Positions 34,793 through 44,164 of a stretch of 64,000 nt of DNA are shown one piece after another (within the stretch, counting starts at the first letter, position 1; every line of letters begins with the position of its first letter). Under the pieces are notes generated by a model. The model was given only the letters and a program-made list of their open reading frames with translations. It made no database searches and was not told the origin of the DNA. The stretch spans positions 310,001-374,000 of the forward strand of contig JAVKDJ010000048.1 in assembly GCA_040222275.1 (NCBI GenBank). The letters run 5' to 3'. The DNA comes from CAXBNB01 sp040222275 (lineage in GTDB: Bacteria; Bacteroidota; Bacteroidia; Cytophagales; Cyclobacteriaceae). The position numbers were made by a program, and so were the translations under genes.

Positions 34793-35269
34793 ATGAATCG
34801 AATTTTTGTAATGTTATTGCTGGTGTCTTTGTCGGTCGTTCCGGCCTGGAGCCAGCTACAATTACCCGGTGATTTGACAGCCGCGCAGGCAAACAAGATC
34901 ATTGAGGTAGCCCGGAAAAAGGCTAAAACTGAAGGCATCCTAGTCAACATCGCCCTGGTGGATGCAGGAGCAAACCTCAAAGCTTTCTTGCGTATGGATG
35001 GGTCATACCTGGGTAGCATTGATGTGTCTATCAAAAAGGCCAAGACAGCAAGGTATTTCAATGCCCCTACAGGTGAGATCGGAAAAATCACCCAGCCGGG
35101 TGAAGCGATATACAACATCGAACATTCCAATGATGGTTTGATCACTTTTCCGGGAGGGCTGCCAATAAAAGACAAGGAGGGGACAATAATTGGGGCTGTT
35201 GGAATCAGTGGCGGCTCTATTGAGCAGGATCATGACATTGCTGCAGCGGCAGCTGAATCAATACTTTAA
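34793..35269 (+). CDS. HbpS/GlcG (DUF336) haem-binding-like protein
   Basis: 158 residues with a signal peptide (about 1-20, ending PAWS). The mature part is a GlcG/HbpS domain: LTAAQANKIIEVARKKAK, NIALVDAGANLKAFLRMDGSY, FPGGLPIKDKEGTIIGAVGISGGSIEQD. Family members bind haem or iron and act as redox sensors or oxidative scavengers. The gene is followed after 3 bases by a propeller protein, forming an operon with it and a Dabb protein. Confidence 0.9.
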   Translation: MNRIFVMLLLVSLSVVPAWSQLQLPGDLTAAQANKIIEVARKKAKTEGILVNIALVDAGANLKAFLRMDGSYLGSIDVSIKKAKTARYFNAPTGEIGKITQPGEAIYNIEHSNDGLITFPGGLPIKDKEGTIIGAVGISGGSIEQDHDIAAAAAESIL

Positions 35270-35272
35270 ACA

Positions 35273-36475
35273 ATGTGTAAAATCAAAATCATTAACGTCT
35301 GGAGCATTGTACTAGGCGCATTGTTTCATGCGAATTTACTTTTTGCCCAGCCAAAGTTCACTTTGACTCCTGTAGATCAGGTGGAAACATCGTTGAATAC
35401 CGTCACCTGTACCATACATGAAATAGATGGAACAGATTATGTTTATTCAGGGGGAAGTGACGATAAAATAGATGTATTCAAGGTGAGTGCTGATGGTAAA
35501 ATGAAAAAGATTGCCAGTACAACCGTTTCCAGTAAACATGTAAGGGGACTCACCACAGATATAATTGGCGGAAAGGATTTTCTTTTTGCAGGGATGAAAG
35601 GTGGAGATGCCGTAGAAGTATTTGAAATCCGCAAAGACGGGACATTGAAAAACGTATTCACCCTAAAAGATACTGAATCTACTTATTTGGGCATTGTAAT
35701 CACTTTGCAAGTGGTCCACATGGCTGGGTCATCGTATCTTTTTGTAGGTGGGCTTGAAAAGGAGCCCGGACTAAGCAGTTTCAAAATCTCACCTGACGGC
35801 CGTCTTGAGCATGTCCAATCACTGGCCGATACCAATGAATTATTTATGGATGGAGTGATAGCCATGTCTGTTCATCGCATTGAGGGCAATACATTCCTGT
35901 TTACAGGCGGGTTTCACGACAATGGGGTAAGTAGTTTTCAGGTGTATGAAGATGGACATTTCGAGAATAGGGATAACATTGGTGATGATGAGACGAGGTA
36001 TCTCAATGGGACATACCCACTCGTCTCAGCTACCCTGGCTGGTAGGCACTATGTCGTTGTGGGCCACCGTCATCACATTTATTACGAACCCACCCCTTGG
36101 GTAAAAGATAGGGATACCTACTACTACCACGGTGATGCCGTCAGTGTTTTTATGATCAATGGAGAAGGTGAATTGGTGCCTCGTTCGGTTTTTGAGGGCA
36201 ACAGCGAAACCCTTATCAAAGGACAAACGCGCATACAGTCCCTGCCAATAGACGATAAAAACGAGTTGATCGCTGTAGCTACAAGAGATGACAAGAGCAT
36301 CCAGCTTTGTGTCCTGGACCACAAAGGGAGGCTGATCGAAGCAGGTAAGTTATTTACCGATGTGCCTGTCTATCTTGGAATGACCGGAAAGAAAATAGGA
36401 GATCACTACTTTCTATTCGCCGGATCCACTGAAGACAAGACGTTCGTATCCTACAGGTTAGACCCAATAGATTGA
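35273..36475 (+). CDS. Lactonase-like beta-propeller secreted protein
   Basis: 400 residues with a signal peptide (ending FAQP, about 27). The mature part has about seven propeller blades of the pattern YVYSGGSDDKIDVFKVSADGKM, DFLFAGMKGGDAVEVFEIRKDGTL, FLFTGGFHDNGVSSFQVYEDGHF. This is close to 6-phosphogluconolactonase-like folds, but the propeller may only bind a ligand or partner. Spacing of 3 bases from the HbpS gene shows co-transcription. Confidence 0.8.
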   Translation: MCKIKIINVWSIVLGALFHANLLFAQPKFTLTPVDQVETSLNTVTCTIHEIDGTDYVYSGGSDDKIDVFKVSADGKMKKIASTTVSSKHVRGLTTDIIGGKDFLFAGMKGGDAVEVFEIRKDGTLKNVFTLKDTESTYLGIVITLQVVHMAGSSYLFVGGLEKEPGLSSFKISPDGRLEHVQSLADTNELFMDGVIAMSVHRIEGNTFLFTGGFHDNGVSSFQVYEDGHFENRDNIGDDETRYLNGTYPLVSATLAGRHYVVVGHRHHIYYEPTPWVKDRDTYYYHGDAVSVFMINGEGELVPRSVFEGNSETLIKGQTRIQSLPIDDKNELIAVATRDDKSIQLCVLDHKGRLIEAGKLFTDVPVYLGMTGKKIGDHYFLFAGSTEDKTFVSYRLDPID

Positions 36476-36514
36476 TTCTCGCCAAAAAATAAACTCACCA
36501 AAATATTTAAGATT

Positions 36515-36910
36515 ATGAAGTATAAAATATCTACTCCTTTGGTCTTTGTGATGCTTATACTGGCAGGCATCAGTATATCATTTACCGGCATAAAAAAGAA
36601 AAATCAAGTATTAAGGCATGTGGTGTCATTTCAGTTCAAAGATGAAATAACCCCGGAAAGAAGGGCTCGGGCGGTCAGGGATTTTTTAGAATTGAAAAAC
36701 AGGATTCCAGAGATTATAAAGTTTGAAGGTGGAGAAGATGTGAGTGTCGAGGGGTTCAATAAAGGGTTTACTCATTGCTATGTACTGACATTTGAGAACA
36801 AAGAAGGCCGGGACGTTTATTTGCCGCACCCAGCCCATATAGAAGTAGCGAAGAAAAATAAGCCTCTGATGAAAGATCTGTTTGTAATTGATTATTGGGG
36901 GGAAGAATGA
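36515..36910 (+). CDS. Dabb family protein (stress-responsive A/B barrel)
   Basis: 131 residues with an N-terminal membrane anchor or signal (STPLVFVMLILAGISISFTGI). The domain has LRHVVSFQFKDEITPERRARAVRDF, FNKGFTHCYVLTFENKEGRDVYLPHPAH, and VIDYWGE, which are the Dabb core motifs. Dabb proteins are dimeric barrels of mixed function, some oxidising polycyclic or sugar derivatives. It ends the HbpS-propeller operon, convergent with the haem dehydrogenase gene. Confidence 0.85.
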   Translation: MKYKISTPLVFVMLILAGISISFTGIKKKNQVLRHVVSFQFKDEITPERRARAVRDFLELKNRIPEIIKFEGGEDVSVEGFNKGFTHCYVLTFENKEGRDVYLPHPAHIEVAKKNKPLMKDLFVIDYWGEE

Positions 36911-36989
36911 AATAGCAAGCGGTGAAGACAAAGACGGGCTGTTTCCCTGAGGGTTCGTGCAGTCGCATTTAATATAACGAGAACATCAC

Positions 36990-37057
36990 CCCTCCAAGGG
37001 TTGCGTTTTCAATGCCCTCGTAGGGGTGAAAGTTATTTCCACCCAACCCTTGGAGGG
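36990..37057. terminator. Large-loop inverted repeat between convergent genes
   Basis: CCCTCCAAGGGTTG (36990-37003) and its complement CAACCCTTGGAGGG (37044-37057) form a perfect 14-bp stem around a 40-base loop, inside which CACCCCT and AGGGGTG also pair. TTTTT follows on the plus strand. It may be a bidirectional terminator or a REP-like repeat. Confidence 0.55.
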
Positions 37058-37167
37058 TTTTTAATCTTAATCGGGTTGCCCAGACCCAAAGCTTTCTCGG
37101 CGAACCGGGAACGTTTTTTACTGATCGCGGGGAACTCCTACTGATGAGCTCCCGCCTTTTCACATCC

Positions 37168-40100
37168 TCAATTTTTAAGTCCCGCCAAATATTCCACCAC
37201 ATCCCGGATTTCGCGCCTGGACATGATCGTACCCATTGGGGGCATGCTCGATGGGTTGTTCCTTCGTTTTTCTATCCTCGACAATGGAATCTCCATAGGT
37301 TCGGCTTCAGATGTTTGGAGGATGAGTTCATCCTGTCGTTCTTCCAGCAGGGTGCCATTGACCACCTGGCCACCTGTAAGGGTAAGCGAAACCGATCCAA
37401 AACCAGGGGAAAGTCGTTTGCTCGGTTCTATCAATGCCTGCAAGATTTCTTCACGGCTCAGCACATTTCCAATATCGGTGAGCGACGGGCCAACCGTGCC
37501 CCCTTCACCATCTATGCTATGGCACCTGATACATTGGGCGGTACTGTTGCGCATCACATACCTTCGTCCATTTTGCGCGTTCCCCCCATAGAGGGCATCT
37601 TCAAAAGATTCTGAAGTGCTGCCAGGGGCTTTTGAACTATTCAATTTGGCAAGGAGCGCCTCAGAGCCAGAGGCGTTCACACTTTCACCCAAATCCAAGG
37701 CCAACTCAGGCGACAATTTTCCAGATGTCATTTGGTCTATAAATCCCTCCAAAATGTCAGAGGTAGTTTCTATTGGCATTTCACCAAGGACCTGCAGCAC
37801 CCGTTGTTGTTCCTTAGTTGTTCCTTTTTTAAATATTGGATCAATAAGGGCAGGAAGGTTTTCCCTTGAGACGGCTAGTTTGTTGAGGTATCCGAGGGCG
37901 GTAGTCCTCACTTCTATGTTTTCATCGGCCATGCCCTGTTGGATCACCGATACAATTTCTGGAAATTGAAGTGTTACCAGTGCTTCTATAATGGCGCTTT
38001 TCAAGCCGGGATCGGGATTGGAAACCATCAGCTTCTGGAGGTGTAGACCATAGTTTCTAATGTCCAGTTCACTGAGCATGGAAGCCATGGCGGTCAAAAA
38101 CTGAGGGTCACTCTCTTTCAGGAATTGGGCCATATTCGCCTCCACCTTTTCTTTAACCTGCCTGTCGTCCCGGTTTATTTCACCACGATAGCGCCCGTCC
38201 ACCCTGTCCAATACAGATGGGTTTGGCCAGGTGCCCAGGGTTAAAAGTGCTTCTGCCCTTAGTGTTTTGGGTACGGTTTTTTTGTTGGCAAACGAAATCA
38301 ACAAATCTAGTTCTTTGTCTCCCCCAACTCGTAGCGCTGCATTGATGGCCCGCCGGAGCAATGCCTCTGAAGTGAACCGGTCATCCTTCAGTACTTCTGC
38401 CAATTGGGGCAGGGCAGATTCGATGGACCAATCGTCATTGATGGCACGAGCTGCTTCTGTTACGATGTACTCATCCTGGTCGTTCAAGAACAAGGCTACC
38501 TGTTCCTGTTGCAATCGTCTCAAAACCAAAACGGCAGCCACACGCATGGATTTTTTAGGGTGGTTTGCCAGTGCAATGATGGGATCAATTTCGCCAATTC
38601 TGGACAATGCCAGCACCCCGGTATGACGTAAGTAAACGTCCTCGTCATTGTTCTTTTCGATCATGGCCAAAATTGGTGCTACAGCCTCTTGATGCTTAAT
38701 TCTGCCCAAAGCCTGTGAAACAAAAAACTTTACCTTTGGATGGTCATGGGCAAGCAGGGCAATCAATTCAGTTGCTGCATTGGCGTAATTCAGGTCACCA
38801 ATCACTTTGGCAGATTGGGCTATAATCTCTGCATCCGCATCTTTTAAAAGGGATACAAGTGAAGAACTGGCATATTCAGTTTTTTCAGCTGCCAATTGTC
38901 CTATTCCCCAAATGGCATGAATGCGCTTTAGCTGGTTGTCAGTTTGTTGTACAGCTTTTTCAAAAACCTCAAAACCACTTTTTCCCCGTGTGGCCAATTC
39001 AAACTGCGACTTTTTCCTGATCCTCATATCCTCATGTCCGAGCAGTTGCAACAAGGCACTTTCGGGTTCCTTGGAATAATTTAATGTCATCAAACGTTGG
39101 GTCTCTATCCGTTCATCTTGCAGGTCGTCATCTTCTACATCAAGTTTCCAGACCCGGCCATAGTCTTTGGTGTTCCATCCATTGATCCAATCCGAAAAAT
39201 AAAGGGCTCCATCCGGACCGAACCGCATGCCTGTTGGTAACACCCCACTTGCTATGTCTGTTTCTTCATTCAGTTGAAAAGAGGCACCCTGAGGCTTCAG
39301 TGTAAATGACCAGATGTGCGACCTGGTAGGGTTACCGGCAAATTCCACGAGGAAAAAGTGGTCTTTCCACCTGGAACTCAATGCCGTACCAGGGTTGAGT
39401 GTCATTCCGGTGGGGCCATTGTGGTAGTTGGTGATAGGAGGGATGATGTAGGCAGCCTGGCCTTCCCACCTGGGTTTGAACAGGACTTCATCCATCCACA
39501 CATTATAACCGTTGTTTTTAGGATCGGTGTATTTTCCATATTGCCAGTTGGCCCTCCATCCGGCATCATGCCCTTCCACAATATGGACCAACCTTTCGCT
39601 TTCCCCACGATGGTCACCGTCGTTATCTGCGCTGATCAGGTTGCCATACTTGTCAAACACAAACTCATGGGTGTTCCTCAATCCAGCGGCAAAGACTTCA
39701 AAATTGCTGCCATCCGGATTGGCACGTACAATCACCCCCTGATTGGGGTATTTAAAAACCTCACCGTTTTTCGTCGTTATGTTGGCCCCAATATCACCAA
39801 TCCCCCAATATATTTTGCCATCTGGTCCTTCTACAGCACCGGACATGCCATGGCCACCAAAACCGATGTGCACACCATATCCATGACTTATCGAAGTTTT
39901 GTCCTCGAAAACACCATCACCATTTTGATCTTTCAGTCTCCACATATCAGGCCCAACCCCGAGGAATATGTCATTCCTACGAACCAACATCGCCCCGGCC
40001 ACATCTGTAACTTCTTCATGGAAGTCGTAAAGTACACGTGTGGAAACATCGGCCATACCATTTCCATTGATATCTTCCAATTTCCAGATTTCCTCTTTTT

Positions 40101-40572
40101 CCACCATCAGATCGCGCCAGTCGTGGACACTGTCTTGGTTGAGGTCTTTTAACCAGGTGTTTTCATCGCTTTTTTCTGTGGCAAAAGTTTGCCTCAAAAA
40201 CTTCCGCCTGTCTTCAACAGAGCTGAGGGAGATGGATGTTGTCATCCAATCCCTGTGGCCTCTGATGTCAAATTCTGAGTTTTTCTGCCGGTTGGTACTG
40301 GTCAGATAAATACTTCCAAAATCATCAACATCAAGGGCAATGGGGTCTGGAGCCAGCGAATCAGTAGCCCAGAGGTCCAGCCTAAATCCATCTGCCAGTT
40401 GCGCCGCTGTATTGTCCCTTATTTCCTTTGCACGTGCCCTCACCGTAGTGGAGTCCTCTTTTATTACCAACGGATATTCTGTTGGTATTTTAGGTTTGCA
40501 GGCATATACAATTGGTAGGGCGGCAGCCACTACCAAAAGTTTTTTAATACTTGTAGTAATATTTTTCTTCAT
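37168..40572 (-). CDS. PVC-type haem-binding CxxCH dehydrogenase with HEAT repeats
   Basis: An 1134-residue lipoprotein (IVYACKPK). Domain order: a glucose-dehydrogenase-like propeller (about 50-470; YGVHIGFGGHGMSGAVEGPDG, NTHEFVFDKYGNLISADNDGDH, GPDGALYFSDW), a long HEAT/PBS-repeat solenoid (about 490-930), and a C-terminal cytochrome c domain (about 990-1134) with CIRCH at 1014-1018, SLTDIG and SMPPMG (Met ligand). It would oxidise a sugar or lactone in the periplasm and pass electrons to its haem. It is on the minus strand, convergent with the HbpS-propeller-Dabb operon. Confidence 0.9.
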   Translation of the reverse strand: MKKNITTSIKKLLVVAAALPIVYACKPKIPTEYPLVIKEDSTTVRARAKEIRDNTAAQLADGFRLDLWATDSLAPDPIALDVDDFGSIYLTSTNRQKNSEFDIRGHRDWMTTSISLSSVEDRRKFLRQTFATEKSDENTWLKDLNQDSVHDWRDLMVEKEEIWKLEDINGNGMADVSTRVLYDFHEEVTDVAGAMLVRRNDIFLGVGPDMWRLKDQNGDGVFEDKTSISHGYGVHIGFGGHGMSGAVEGPDGKIYWGIGDIGANITTKNGEVFKYPNQGVIVRANPDGSNFEVFAAGLRNTHEFVFDKYGNLISADNDGDHRGESERLVHIVEGHDAGWRANWQYGKYTDPKNNGYNVWMDEVLFKPRWEGQAAYIIPPITNYHNGPTGMTLNPGTALSSRWKDHFFLVEFAGNPTRSHIWSFTLKPQGASFQLNEETDIASGVLPTGMRFGPDGALYFSDWINGWNTKDYGRVWKLDVEDDDLQDERIETQRLMTLNYSKEPESALLQLLGHEDMRIRKKSQFELATRGKSGFEVFEKAVQQTDNQLKRIHAIWGIGQLAAEKTEYASSSLVSLLKDADAEIIAQSAKVIGDLNYANAATELIALLAHDHPKVKFFVSQALGRIKHQEAVAPILAMIEKNNDEDVYLRHTGVLALSRIGEIDPIIALANHPKKSMRVAAVLVLRRLQQEQVALFLNDQDEYIVTEAARAINDDWSIESALPQLAEVLKDDRFTSEALLRRAINAALRVGGDKELDLLISFANKKTVPKTLRAEALLTLGTWPNPSVLDRVDGRYRGEINRDDRQVKEKVEANMAQFLKESDPQFLTAMASMLSELDIRNYGLHLQKLMVSNPDPGLKSAIIEALVTLQFPEIVSVIQQGMADENIEVRTTALGYLNKLAVSRENLPALIDPIFKKGTTKEQQRVLQVLGEMPIETTSDILEGFIDQMTSGKLSPELALDLGESVNASGSEALLAKLNSSKAPGSTSESFEDALYGGNAQNGRRYVMRNSTAQCIRCHSIDGEGGTVGPSLTDIGNVLSREEILQALIEPSKRLSPGFGSVSLTLTGGQVVNGTLLEERQDELILQTSEAEPMEIPLSRIEKRRNNPSSMPPMGTIMSRREIRDVVEYLAGLKN

Positions 40573-40729
40573 TTTCTTTCGGTAAAGGCCAAATATATGG
40601 TTTTAGCGCCACATCACTTTTTTTGAAGCGAATATATTTTGAGGATTATGGTTTATTACTTGGTATGAAATTATTCTGCCATCAACCGATTTATAATCAG
40701 GTATATCGTATGTTCTCGAGGTTTATAAA

Positions 40730-42937
40730 TTAGTCCTTATATATAAGCAAGATCAAAACAGGCAAGAGGAGTAGGTCGGCCAATAGGGCAATGATAAATG
40801 ATATGCTCACGAACAGACCTATGTGAAAGGTGACCCCAAAACTTGAAAAGCAAAAAACGATAAAACCCAGGGTCAGTATGATGGTGGTGATAATGATGGG
40901 TTTTCCGGTAGTCAGGATGGTTCTTTTCATGGCATACAGGTTGCCAAGTCCTAGTTTTTTTTCATGCCTGAATTTGGACAAAAAGTGGATGGTATCGTCC
41001 ACAACGATACCGAAAGAGATGGCAAATATGATGGAAGTGCTCAGCTTCAGTGGGATACCAAAGTATCCCATGATTGCAGCTGTGGCCAAAATAGGGAAGA
41101 TGTTTGGGATGAGTGTAATCAGGGTCATGCGCCAGGAGCGAAACAACATGCCCGCAATGGCACCCACCAGGAGCATGGCACCTATTAAGCCTTTGATCAG
41201 TTTTTGTGACAACAGTCCGTGGCTTTTGTCTATCAGGTGGGATGTGCCCGTGATCGAGAAGCCAACCAGATCTGTATCTACTTTTTCGCTGAGCAATGCC
41301 ATGAGCTTGTCGTTGTTGGCGTTGGATAGCTTTGACCCAATGTCAGGTGTGAAACCCGAAATTCGGGCCTCCGATCCTTCTGTTACCTTAATGAACTTTT
41401 CCTCCGGATGCTGTTTTCTGATGAATGACAGGCTCCTGGCCCAATCCCTTTTATTATCGGGCAGCTTAAAGTAATCAGTTGACCCGCTGTGGTTGGATTG
41501 GTTGGCAAACTTTACATAGCTGGCCGGGGAAATGATGCCATTCAGAGGAATGGTTTGCGTAGCGATCTGTTCTATTTTGTTTATTTCCGCAAGCACTTCC
41601 TCACTATAGATCGGTTGGTCTTTCGCCCACACACTTAGCACCCATGGCCTGGCACCACCATATTGCTCATCAAAATAGATAAAATCTTCCTTCATGGGGG
41701 TATTGTCTGGCAGGTCGTCGATTAAGAATGCGTTTATCTCCAGTTTTGTAGTGCCATATATCAGCAGCAGGCATGCCAACCCAAATGCCATCAAAATGGT
41801 ACGCCGGTTTTTCACCATCACCAAAAATATTTTGGCCATCCAGGGGTTGTTCATGTCCGGTGTATATTTGTACCTGAAGCTTGTATTGGACAATACTACT
41901 ACCGACGGGAAAATGAGATAAGTGAGGATGAAAGTAAGGAAAATACCCGCAGCGGCATACAGTCCCAATTCCAAAATGGGCATCACTTTTATAAAAACCA
42001 ATGTGAGAAAACCAAGGGCAGTAGTGGTTGAAGTAAGGAATGTGGCAAACCCAATTTCCCTGATGGCTTCCTGTAGCTTGATGAAAATCTCCCCTTCACC
42101 ACCAAGTTTTGATTTGACAATGGAAAAAAGATGAATAATGTTCGACATGGACACCACGATAAGAATGGTAGGAATCAGCGAACTCAACAAATCTACTTTT
42201 TTGCCCATCAGGCACATAAAACCAAGCGTGCACAAGATGGAAAGCACTGAAATGGCGAATGTGGAAAAGATAAGAATTGGTTTCCTGACGAATATGATGA
42301 GCAAGACCAGGATAATGATAGCAGAAACTATGAGGAATCTGGCAAAATCCCTTTTTACCATATTCACATAGGTGTATTGTGCTTTGGCTTTGCCTGCGAT
42401 ATGGGTGTGGTCAAATTTGAATCCATTTACCAGTGAATCTATGGTCACTACAAACTGGTCGGAACGTTTGGTGTCGTATATCCTGTCATGGAATAAGATC
42501 AGCCGCAAACCATGTTTGTCTTTCGAAAAGAAAGTTTGTTTGAAATAGGGATCTTCAAAAAGGTGGATGCTGTCTTGTTTGAGCCTGCTTTGGTCATCCA
42601 GGTGGATTCTGGGTATATCTACCAGGCCAAGTGGGGTAGAAACTATTTTTTTTGAATTGGTCACAGACAACACCTGATTACTTTCCGGCAGGCCGTTGAG
42701 GACTTTGGATAGCTGATCAACCCTGTTCAAGAAATCAGGCCTGAAAACACCTTTGTTGTTTTCTATGCCAATAAGCAGGTAGTCATTGTCATTGCCAAAT
42801 TTCTCAGAAAAGTCCTTATAGTATTCCAGCTCCGGATCGTCAATTGGAAAGAAATTTTCAAATTCATAATCAAACTTCAGGTAGGAGAGTTGCCAACCCA
42901 AAAACAGTGAGAGTGCCACCGCCAGGCCTATTGACAA
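40730..42937 (-). CDS. RND/MMPL-type membrane exporter
   Basis: A 735-residue polytopic protein with two copies of a six-helix block. Each holds a large periplasmic loop (FDYEFENFFPIDDPELEYY in the first, FLIDDLPDNTPMKEDFIYFDEQYGGARPW in the second) and the sterol-sensing-like SDIIPTILIV-type signature; the second block ends ISFGIVVDDTIHFLSKFRHE. Such proteins export lipids or hydrophobic compounds. The TTG at 42937 is used as start, but the open frame extends 20 further codons (QAFITKKTSILSIGLAV) without ATG, so the true start is uncertain. No membrane-fusion partner is adjacent. Confidence 0.85.
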   Translation of the reverse strand: MSIGLAVALSLFLGWQLSYLKFDYEFENFFPIDDPELEYYKDFSEKFGNDNDYLLIGIENNKGVFRPDFLNRVDQLSKVLNGLPESNQVLSVTNSKKIVSTPLGLVDIPRIHLDDQSRLKQDSIHLFEDPYFKQTFFSKDKHGLRLILFHDRIYDTKRSDQFVVTIDSLVNGFKFDHTHIAGKAKAQYTYVNMVKRDFARFLIVSAIIILVLLIIFVRKPILIFSTFAISVLSILCTLGFMCLMGKKVDLLSSLIPTILIVVSMSNIIHLFSIVKSKLGGEGEIFIKLQEAIREIGFATFLTSTTTALGFLTLVFIKVMPILELGLYAAAGIFLTFILTYLIFPSVVVLSNTSFRYKYTPDMNNPWMAKIFLVMVKNRRTILMAFGLACLLLIYGTTKLEINAFLIDDLPDNTPMKEDFIYFDEQYGGARPWVLSVWAKDQPIYSEEVLAEINKIEQIATQTIPLNGIISPASYVKFANQSNHSGSTDYFKLPDNKRDWARSLSFIRKQHPEEKFIKVTEGSEARISGFTPDIGSKLSNANNDKLMALLSEKVDTDLVGFSITGTSHLIDKSHGLLSQKLIKGLIGAMLLVGAIAGMLFRSWRMTLITLIPNIFPILATAAIMGYFGIPLKLSTSIIFAISFGIVVDDTIHFLSKFRHEKKLGLGNLYAMKRTILTTGKPIIITTIILTLGFIVFCFSSFGVTFHIGLFVSISFIIALLADLLLLPVLILLIYKD

Positions 42938-43150
42938 TATGGAAGTTTTTTTGGTAATGAATGCTTGCTTTGGTTGAGAGGTGAAAATAACAAATTATTA
43001 TTTCCTTCAAGGGTCATTAGAGTAAAATAGACGGAAAACACCTCCTGAAAATTGGGGCTGCCCTATTAAGGAACAATATTTGTTGCCGAAGAAAAACAAC
43101 AAGTCATTAGCTTTACATTTTAATCTGTACTAAATCCATATTTTCTATTT

Positions 43151-44146
43151 ATGTCAATATTTTCCAAAACCCTCGTGTTAGGGTCATTCCTGTTCTTTAC
43201 TTCATTGGTGCTTAAGGCGCAAATCAACCAAACGGCGGTAGAATCCTTCATCAATGGATTTTCCAGTCATCCTGACCTAAGCCCAGAAGAAGTTAGGGGT
43301 ATTTTGGAAAAGGCCGAATACCAGGAATCCATAGTGGAGAAAATGAGCAACCCTGCCGAGAGCAGAATGACCTGGTACAGGTACAGGAATATTTTCATGA
43401 AGGATGAGCGTATCCTGGCAGGTGTGGGTTTTTGGAATGAACACAGCGCAGCACTGGAAAATGTAAGCAACGAATCGGGAGTGCCTGTGGAAGTGATATT
43501 GGGTATTTTAGGGGTAGAGACCTATTTTGGTGAAAGAAAGGGTACCTATAAGGTACTGGACGCACTGTACACCCTGGCTTTTGGTTATCCCAAAAGGGCT
43601 CGTTTTTTTACGTCTGAATTGAAGCACTTTCTGGAATTGGCCAGGGATGAAAAGTTGGATGTGCATACCTTGTTGGGGTCGTACGCCGGGGCAATGGGCT
43701 ATAGCCAGTTTATGCCCAGCAGCTATAAGGCCTATGCCAAAAGCTACGATGTGGGCGGAACAAAAGACCTGGTGAACTCACCGGAGGATGCCATAGCCAG
43801 TGTGGCAAACTACCTGGCCGTTCACAGATGGAAGAAAGGACAAATGGTAGTGGCACCAGCTGTAAAATCTTCTGAAGCACAAACATTGAAAAAACAATCG
43901 CTCAAACCGAAATATAGCATATCACATTACAGCAAACTCGGATATCGGCCTGTGGGAAACATTTCGCCGAGCTCGATATCTACACTCATTGCGCTGGAGC
44001 AGGAAGACGACATGGAGTATTGGTTTGGCTTCAACAATTTCTATGTGATCACCCGCTACAACCACAGCGAAATGTATGCCATGGCTGTGTACCAATTGGC
44101 AGAAGCCATCAAAGAACGCAAGGAGGCTGTCGATAAGCTAAGATAA
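43151..44146 (+). CDS. mltB: Lytic murein transglycosylase B (MltB/SltB type)
   Basis: 331 residues with a signal peptide ending LKAQ (about 23). The lysozyme-like catalytic domain carries GILGVETYFGERKGTYKVLDAL, with Glu123 as the catalytic acid, LLGSYAGAMGYSQFMPSSYKAYA, and FNNFYVITRYNHSEMYAMAVYQLAEAI. These motifs are diagnostic of family 3 lytic transglycosylases. It cleaves peptidoglycan glycan strands to 1,6-anhydromuropeptides. The next gene starts 18 bases after the stop. Confidence 0.94.
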   Translation: MSIFSKTLVLGSFLFFTSLVLKAQINQTAVESFINGFSSHPDLSPEEVRGILEKAEYQESIVEKMSNPAESRMTWYRYRNIFMKDERILAGVGFWNEHSAALENVSNESGVPVEVILGILGVETYFGERKGTYKVLDALYTLAFGYPKRARFFTSELKHFLELARDEKLDVHTLLGSYAGAMGYSQFMPSSYKAYAKSYDVGGTKDLVNSPEDAIASVANYLAVHRWKKGQMVVAPAVKSSEAQTLKKQSLKPKYSISHYSKLGYRPVGNISPSSISTLIALEQEDDMEYWFGFNNFYVITRYNHSEMYAMAVYQLAEAIKERKEAVDKLR

Positions 44147-44164
44147 ATTTAATAAGGCTAGTTT

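Noticed and set aside
39316..40152. Long open frame antisense to the haem dehydrogenase gene (278 codons)
   Set aside because: It is a shadow of a strongly supported 1134-residue protein and has no recognisable domain.
40830..41474. 214-codon open frame opposite the exporter gene
   Set aside because: Its Met/Lys/Ser-rich composition is the mirror of transmembrane codons on the sense strand.
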